A DNA stretch of 64,000 bases from Diphasiastrum complanatum (taxonomy: Eukaryota > Streptophyta > Lycopodiopsida > Lycopodiales > Lycopodiaceae): contig CM055102.1 in NCBI GenBank assembly GCA_029204225.1, positions 34,344,585 through 34,408,584 on the forward strand, written 5' to 3'. The position numbers and the translations under genes are program-made. Positions 61,400 to 64,000 of the stretch are shown piece by piece; position 1 is the first letter of the stretch; every line of letters starts with the position of its first letter. A model generated the notes under the pieces. The model was not told the origin of the DNA and did not search any database. It saw nothing but the letters and a program-made list of their open reading frames with translations.

Positions 61400-63775
61400 A
61401 TTTTTTTTTTTGATTTTTTTCTTTTAGAGAGAGAGAGAATTAGAATTATATTAATGTCTATCAAGTGCCCATGGGCACATAAGACAAGTAAAAAGTACAT
61501 CAAAAAAAAAGGAGCAATGTCCACGTAGGACTTATTTCTAAAAGCTAAACTAGATCAAGAAAACAGAGAGAAAAACGAAGCTTAACCTCCAACTCTGTCG
61601 AGGGTACAATATCAGTAGCTTAACCACCAGCTACACAGAGGGAAACAGAAAACTGATATAAGTTAACTAACTAGCTAAGTGGATATAAAGAACGTGACAT
61701 GGTGAGTCTGGTGAAGAGCCCTGGGCCTGGAGGAGCGAAGAGGATGCTGGAGCTCTAGCCATCGTATTGGAATGCCTATCTCACTGTCAAAAGTCTCATC
61801 ACTATCCCTCTTCTGGAAAAAGTGCGTAATGTGTGACTGGCTATGATCCACATCAAAAGCATCCAATAAAAGAGAGGATCTCAGAGTAAACATCTCTCGT
61901 AATAACATACCAACACATCTCGCATCTAAGTAGGCAAGGAAAGAACCAAGTGTAAGTGGAGTATCTCTATATAAGCAATAGTATCTGCCTCTGATCTCAT
62001 AGTAGGCCGGACATCGAAAAATGAAGTGGAACTCAACCTCTCTCATGTAATGAGCAACACTAACAAATTCGTAGTGGCCGAGGTGTGTCTGTGTATATGC
62101 CTGTCTCAATAGGATGCTGGTGAGAAGAGACCCTAAGCTGACCGATACGATAGTGTAGGCCGAAACATAACGTCTGACACAAATAACCCGGCCGAATGGG
62201 GATCCCGAAAACATCAAGCTGAAGAAGATGAGTGTGATAAAAATGAAGCTTGACCCGTGATGGATCTGGGTGAGACCACACTGTGCGGATGTAGGCCCTG
62301 TAAATCTGCTGGCGGATAAATGCATGTGTCCCATTCGGGAGATCAGATATAGAAAAACCCCACATACTCAAAAGGTCAGAAACACACTGAAACCATGAGG
62401 ACTTAGCCTGCTGACTAGCCAGAGTGTGAGAGGATGTGAGAGCTGCAGCCATGTATCTGGATGAATCAAGCTCTGAGAATCTATGAATGAATGTGATAAT
62501 CCGAAATATAGCCTCAACAATCAATGGTGGAGAGGCAAACTCCGCAAATAGGATATCATGGGGAACTGACTGCTTCGCACGGATCATCCGGCTAAGCATA
62601 ATGATCTGCAAACGTGAAATAACACTCCACATATCTCTGGATAAGCCTGGACACCATGTCTCCGCTGACTATAGAGCAACTGGAGAGACAGTGGCAAAAA
62701 AGAGGCGACAGCGCGTATCAGGATCATGTACATAATAACTAGAAGAAAACCTCTCCATCTGGACAAGAACAGAGTGCCCCTTGCGGAGCCTAGACAGTGC
62801 AGCTGGTTTAAAAGTGAGCAATGGACTAGTAAAAAGGACACCCAGGTATGTATAAGAGGCTACTATATCCAGTGGCTGCCCATCATAGTAGAACATCGTG
62901 TCTCTCATATGCTGTCGATTGGTGTTGAACACCATGACCTTAGTCTTACAAATGTTCACCATCAAACCCCATGTCTGGCAGAAAGTATATAAAGCATCAA
63001 GGTGTTGTTGAAGCCCCGATCTCGATAGTAGTATCACGTCATCCGCATATAGTAGAATAGGGATAATCATATCTGCTAACGGACAGCCATCTCCACCCTC
63101 TTCCCTAATAATCCGCTCAAGATCATCAATGTATAGAGCAAAGAGAGTAGGGGACAAAGGACATCCCTGCTTAACTCCCACTGTACTATGAATATAAGAA
63201 GACCGTCCATCACCATCTCGAAAGCGAGCCAACACTCTCTCATACAATGGGATGATAGCAGCAATGATCTCTTGAGAAAAGCCAAGCGATGCTAGGCGCT
63301 GGAGTAAAAGGTGTCTTGGAACAGAATCAAAGGCTTTGCGGAAGTCCACAAAGCAACAATAAACCCTCTGCTTCCTGAACTTAGCCTCCTCTATAATACA
63401 TCTCAGGATGAATATCTGGTCAGCCGTGGAGTAGCCCAGCGCGAAAACCTGCCTGTCCCATAGCTTGTAACGCCTCTGTCTATGCATGAGAGCTGATAAT
63501 AGACTGCAAAACTGATCCATATAGCTTGGCCATAGTATGACTGATCATAATAGTGCGATCGTTGTCTACATTCAAAGGATCCCCGGCTTTGAGGATAGGG
63601 TGTAAAAGGTTGGTGCACCAAGATGTGGGGAGACCAAAGATGACAGATTGGCTAAAAATATGGGAAATGTACGGGGCAATAATGTGAGCAACTGGTTTTA
63701 GGAAGTCCATGCTTAAGACGTCAACATCAGTGACTTTTTGGGTCTGACCATTTTGAATGGTGTTTTCGACCATAG
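61400..63775 (-). pseudogene. LINE (non-LTR) reverse transcriptase, 5'-truncated, lightly broken (copy 2)
   Basis: A minus-strand element. Its 3' end is marked by a T run on the plus strand (61401-61411), the complement of a poly-A tail. Reverse transcriptase motifs run in order: SWCTNLLHPILKAGDP (about 63620), VYCCFVDFRKAFDSVPRHLL (about 63350), GVKQGCPLSPTLFALYIDDL (about 63180) and LLYADDVILLS with the YADD box (about 63038-63050). The C-terminal part has VSSHQH and, in a shifted frame, AHYMREVEFHFIFRCPAYYE, the Cys/His end common in LINEs. Only two stops (near 63484 and 62667) and two frame changes (near 63455 and 62090) were seen, so it is fairly young. Endonuclease and ORF1 are missing, as expected from abortive reverse transcription. 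Confidence 0.9.
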
Positions 63776-63846
63776 ATGGGGTGAAGAGGGTGAATTCTGA
63801 AAGGCGTGGGGAAAGAGAAATGGAAAGAGCAAGATGGAAGAATTCC

Positions 63847-64000
63847 TATGTTAGAGTGCAAGCCTATTTCTATGCCACATGATAGTGGATGTAACCTTAC
63901 TAAAGATGAGAAGGATCATGATTTGGATGAGACGTTATATAGAAAGCTTGTTGGAAGCTTAATCTATCGAACTACTACGAGACCAGATATTGCTTATGCT
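63847..64000 (+). pseudogene. copia reverse transcriptase/RNase H junction, cut by the window end
   Basis: The plus strand reads LECKPISMPHDSG, DLDETLYRKLVGSLIYR and TRPDIAYA in an open frame to the last base. This is the copia connection region just before RNase H. It may be the same element as the LTR and primer-binding site at 60948-61364, now split by the LINE. Confidence 0.85.

Overview
This window is nuclear DNA of a land plant. Two spliced genes encode recognisable plant proteins: a complex I accessory subunit and a multi-exon plastid-targeted membrane protein. Introns carry canonical GT-AG ends, and much of the remaining DNA is Ty1/copia, LINE, CACTA-like and MITE-like remnants plus very long (CT)n tracts. 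The expanded introns, AT-rich spacers and heavily decayed copia elements would fit a fern, lycophyte or other large-genome plant, but the species cannot be fixed from the sequence.

Layout. 0-12 kb: gene-free spacer with short tandem repeats, a tRNA-derived SINE-like element, nested degenerate copia LTRs (4.6-7.0 kb), a second LTR/PBS remnant (8.8-9.5 kb) and an inverted gag zinc-knuckle trace. 12.98-14.67 kb (minus): an intact two-exon gene for the 20.9-kDa-like (NUXM) subunit of mitochondrial complex I, 97 aa. 17.0-18.64 kb (minus): a broken ORF with domains like those of plant CACTA-associated proteins. 19.4-22.85 and 25.4-26.7 kb: unusual arrays built around a 21-bp palindrome. 26.77-30.19 kb (plus): a decayed but still spliced gene joining a ParB/sulfiredoxin-like DGQH domain to a DNA-methyltransferase-like region. 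30.6-31.5 kb (plus): an FCP1/NIF-type HAD phosphatase-like pseudogene. 35.5-43.1 kb (minus): an intact eight-exon gene for a 338-aa plastid membrane protein of the YybS-like/DUF2232-like family. 45.7-50.7 kb: two copia remnants. 56.34-56.63 kb (minus): the last two exons of a Raf-like MAPKKK. 57.6-64 kb: copia and LINE elements filling what should be that kinase gene's upstream intron.

How it fits together. Three loci look like functional host genes (complex I subunit, plastid membrane protein, Raf-like kinase tail). The rest is mobile or decaying DNA. The best candidate for something undescribed is the pairing of the ParB-like/methyltransferase-like pseudogene with the palindrome arrays. The arrays end about 100 bp before its first methionine, and the last repeat unit supplies its 5' leader. 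Many of its in-frame stops are explained by single C-to-T changes (CAG to TAG, CAA to TAA, CGA to TGA), as expected for a once-methylated, silenced locus.
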